This document shows, piece after piece, positions 63,718 through 64,000 of a stretch of 64,000 nt of DNA. Both the position numbers and the translations under genes were made by a program. The notes under the pieces were generated by a model. That model saw only the letters and a program-made list of their open reading frames with translations, was not told the DNA's origin and searched no databases. The stretch's first letter is position 1. Each line of letters opens with the position of its first letter. This DNA is from Halochromatium roseum (GTDB taxonomy: Bacteria > Pseudomonadota > Gammaproteobacteria > Chromatiales > Chromatiaceae), in contig NZ_NHSH01000006.1 of the NCBI RefSeq assembly GCF_016653315.1, positions 62,001-126,000 of the forward strand, read 5' to 3'.

Positions 63718-64000
63718 ATGTTGCGTTCACTGTTCACCCATGCGATCGCGGCCAGCGCCCTGTTGCTGGCAACCGCGTCCACCCTCGCCGACGAGGCCGA
63801 ACCCATCCACCATGTCTCGTCTGAGGTCTGCTCGAATTGCCACCAAGAGATCTATCGGCAGTGGAAGGGCTCGATGCATGCAAACAGCACCGCGCTCAAG
63901 GACCCGATCCACGGCACCTTCTACGAGATGGTCGCCGGCTCCCCGACCGAGGAAGGCGTCCTGCACAAGGCCTCTGGCAAATACCCCATCTGCCTGCAGT
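63718..64000 (+). CDS. Multiheme c-type cytochrome, 3' end cut by window edge
   Basis: 94 residues visible. Signal peptide MLRSLFTHAIAASALLLATA then a first heme site CSNCH in SSEVCSNCHQEIYRQWKGSM, a pattern typical of periplasmic cytochrome c554-like or multiheme cytochromes. GAAGGAGG lies 9 bases upstream of the ATG at 63718. It is divergent from the octaheme gene and probably works in the same electron pathway. Confidence 0.85.
   Translation, partial: MLRSLFTHAIAASALLLATASTLADEAEPIHHVSSEVCSNCHQEIYRQWKGSMHANSTALKDPIHGTFYEMVAGSPTEEGVLHKASGKYPICLQ

Overview
This window looks like the chromosome of an anoxygenic phototrophic purple sulfur bacterium (Chromatiaceae). It probably makes the aromatic ketocarotenoid okenone. 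The evidence is a sulfate-forming sulfur oxidation module (sat, aprMBA), a puf operon in the pufB1A1LMC-B2A2-B3A3 order known from Allochromatium vinosum, bchCXYZ for bacteriochlorophyll a, four pucBA antenna pairs, and a carotenoid set that joins crtC, crtF and two crtD paralogues to a CrtY lycopene cyclase and a Rieske-containing CrtU. That combination is the one expected for okenone. Thiohalocapsa, Lamprobacter, Thiodictyon and Marichromatium are the kind of relatives I would expect, but I cannot fix the genus.

Layout. 1-2274: succinate dehydrogenase sdhCDA (sdhA runs off the left edge). 2637-4278: a small secreted repeat protein and a polyprenyl-phosphate glycosyltransferase. 4609-13758: sulfur oxidation and sulfate activation (sat, aprMBA, cysC) with several uncharacterised proteins. 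14638-25116 (minus strand): uvrC, then the gyrA-serC-serA-pheA-hisC-tyrA series. 25327-27648: a phosphodiesterase, uppP and a small membrane protein. 27757-38665 (minus strand): bchCXYZ followed by the puf operon. 39336-43435: small unknown proteins, one pucBA pair, and a cytochrome P450 plus methyltransferase operon. 43414-58848: the carotenoid genes, interleaved with three more pucBA pairs and pucC. 59122-64000: a hypothetical protein, a dicarboxylate/glutamate symporter, and a divergent pair of multiheme cytochrome c loci.

How the genes work together. AprBA oxidises sulfite plus AMP to APS, AprM probably passes the electrons to the membrane, and Sat converts APS and pyrophosphate to ATP and sulfate. 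Those electrons feed the photosynthetic chain, whose reaction centre (PufLMC), LH1 (PufBA) and LH2 (PucBA) are encoded here with their pigments. The strongest regulatory signal is a 44-bp element made of two 18-bp TGT-N12-ACA sites whose starts lie exactly 26 bp apart. I found it eight times: before bchC, puf, all four pucBA pairs, the divergent crtD-paralogue/unknown-gene region, and once at 39678 with no recognisable target. The first site carries the -35 TTGACA and the second the -10 TAAACT. This is the known PpsR/CrtJ operator layout, and it ties several unknown genes to the photosynthesis regulon.

The best candidates for undescribed biology are the P450 (with an altered I-helix) plus LCM-type methyltransferase pair beside pucBA, the unknown membrane proteins at 47640 and 49039 within the carotenoid cluster, the 59-residue protein at 39971, the orphan operator at 39678, and a palindromic repeat that sits just after the stop codons of bchZ and pucC.
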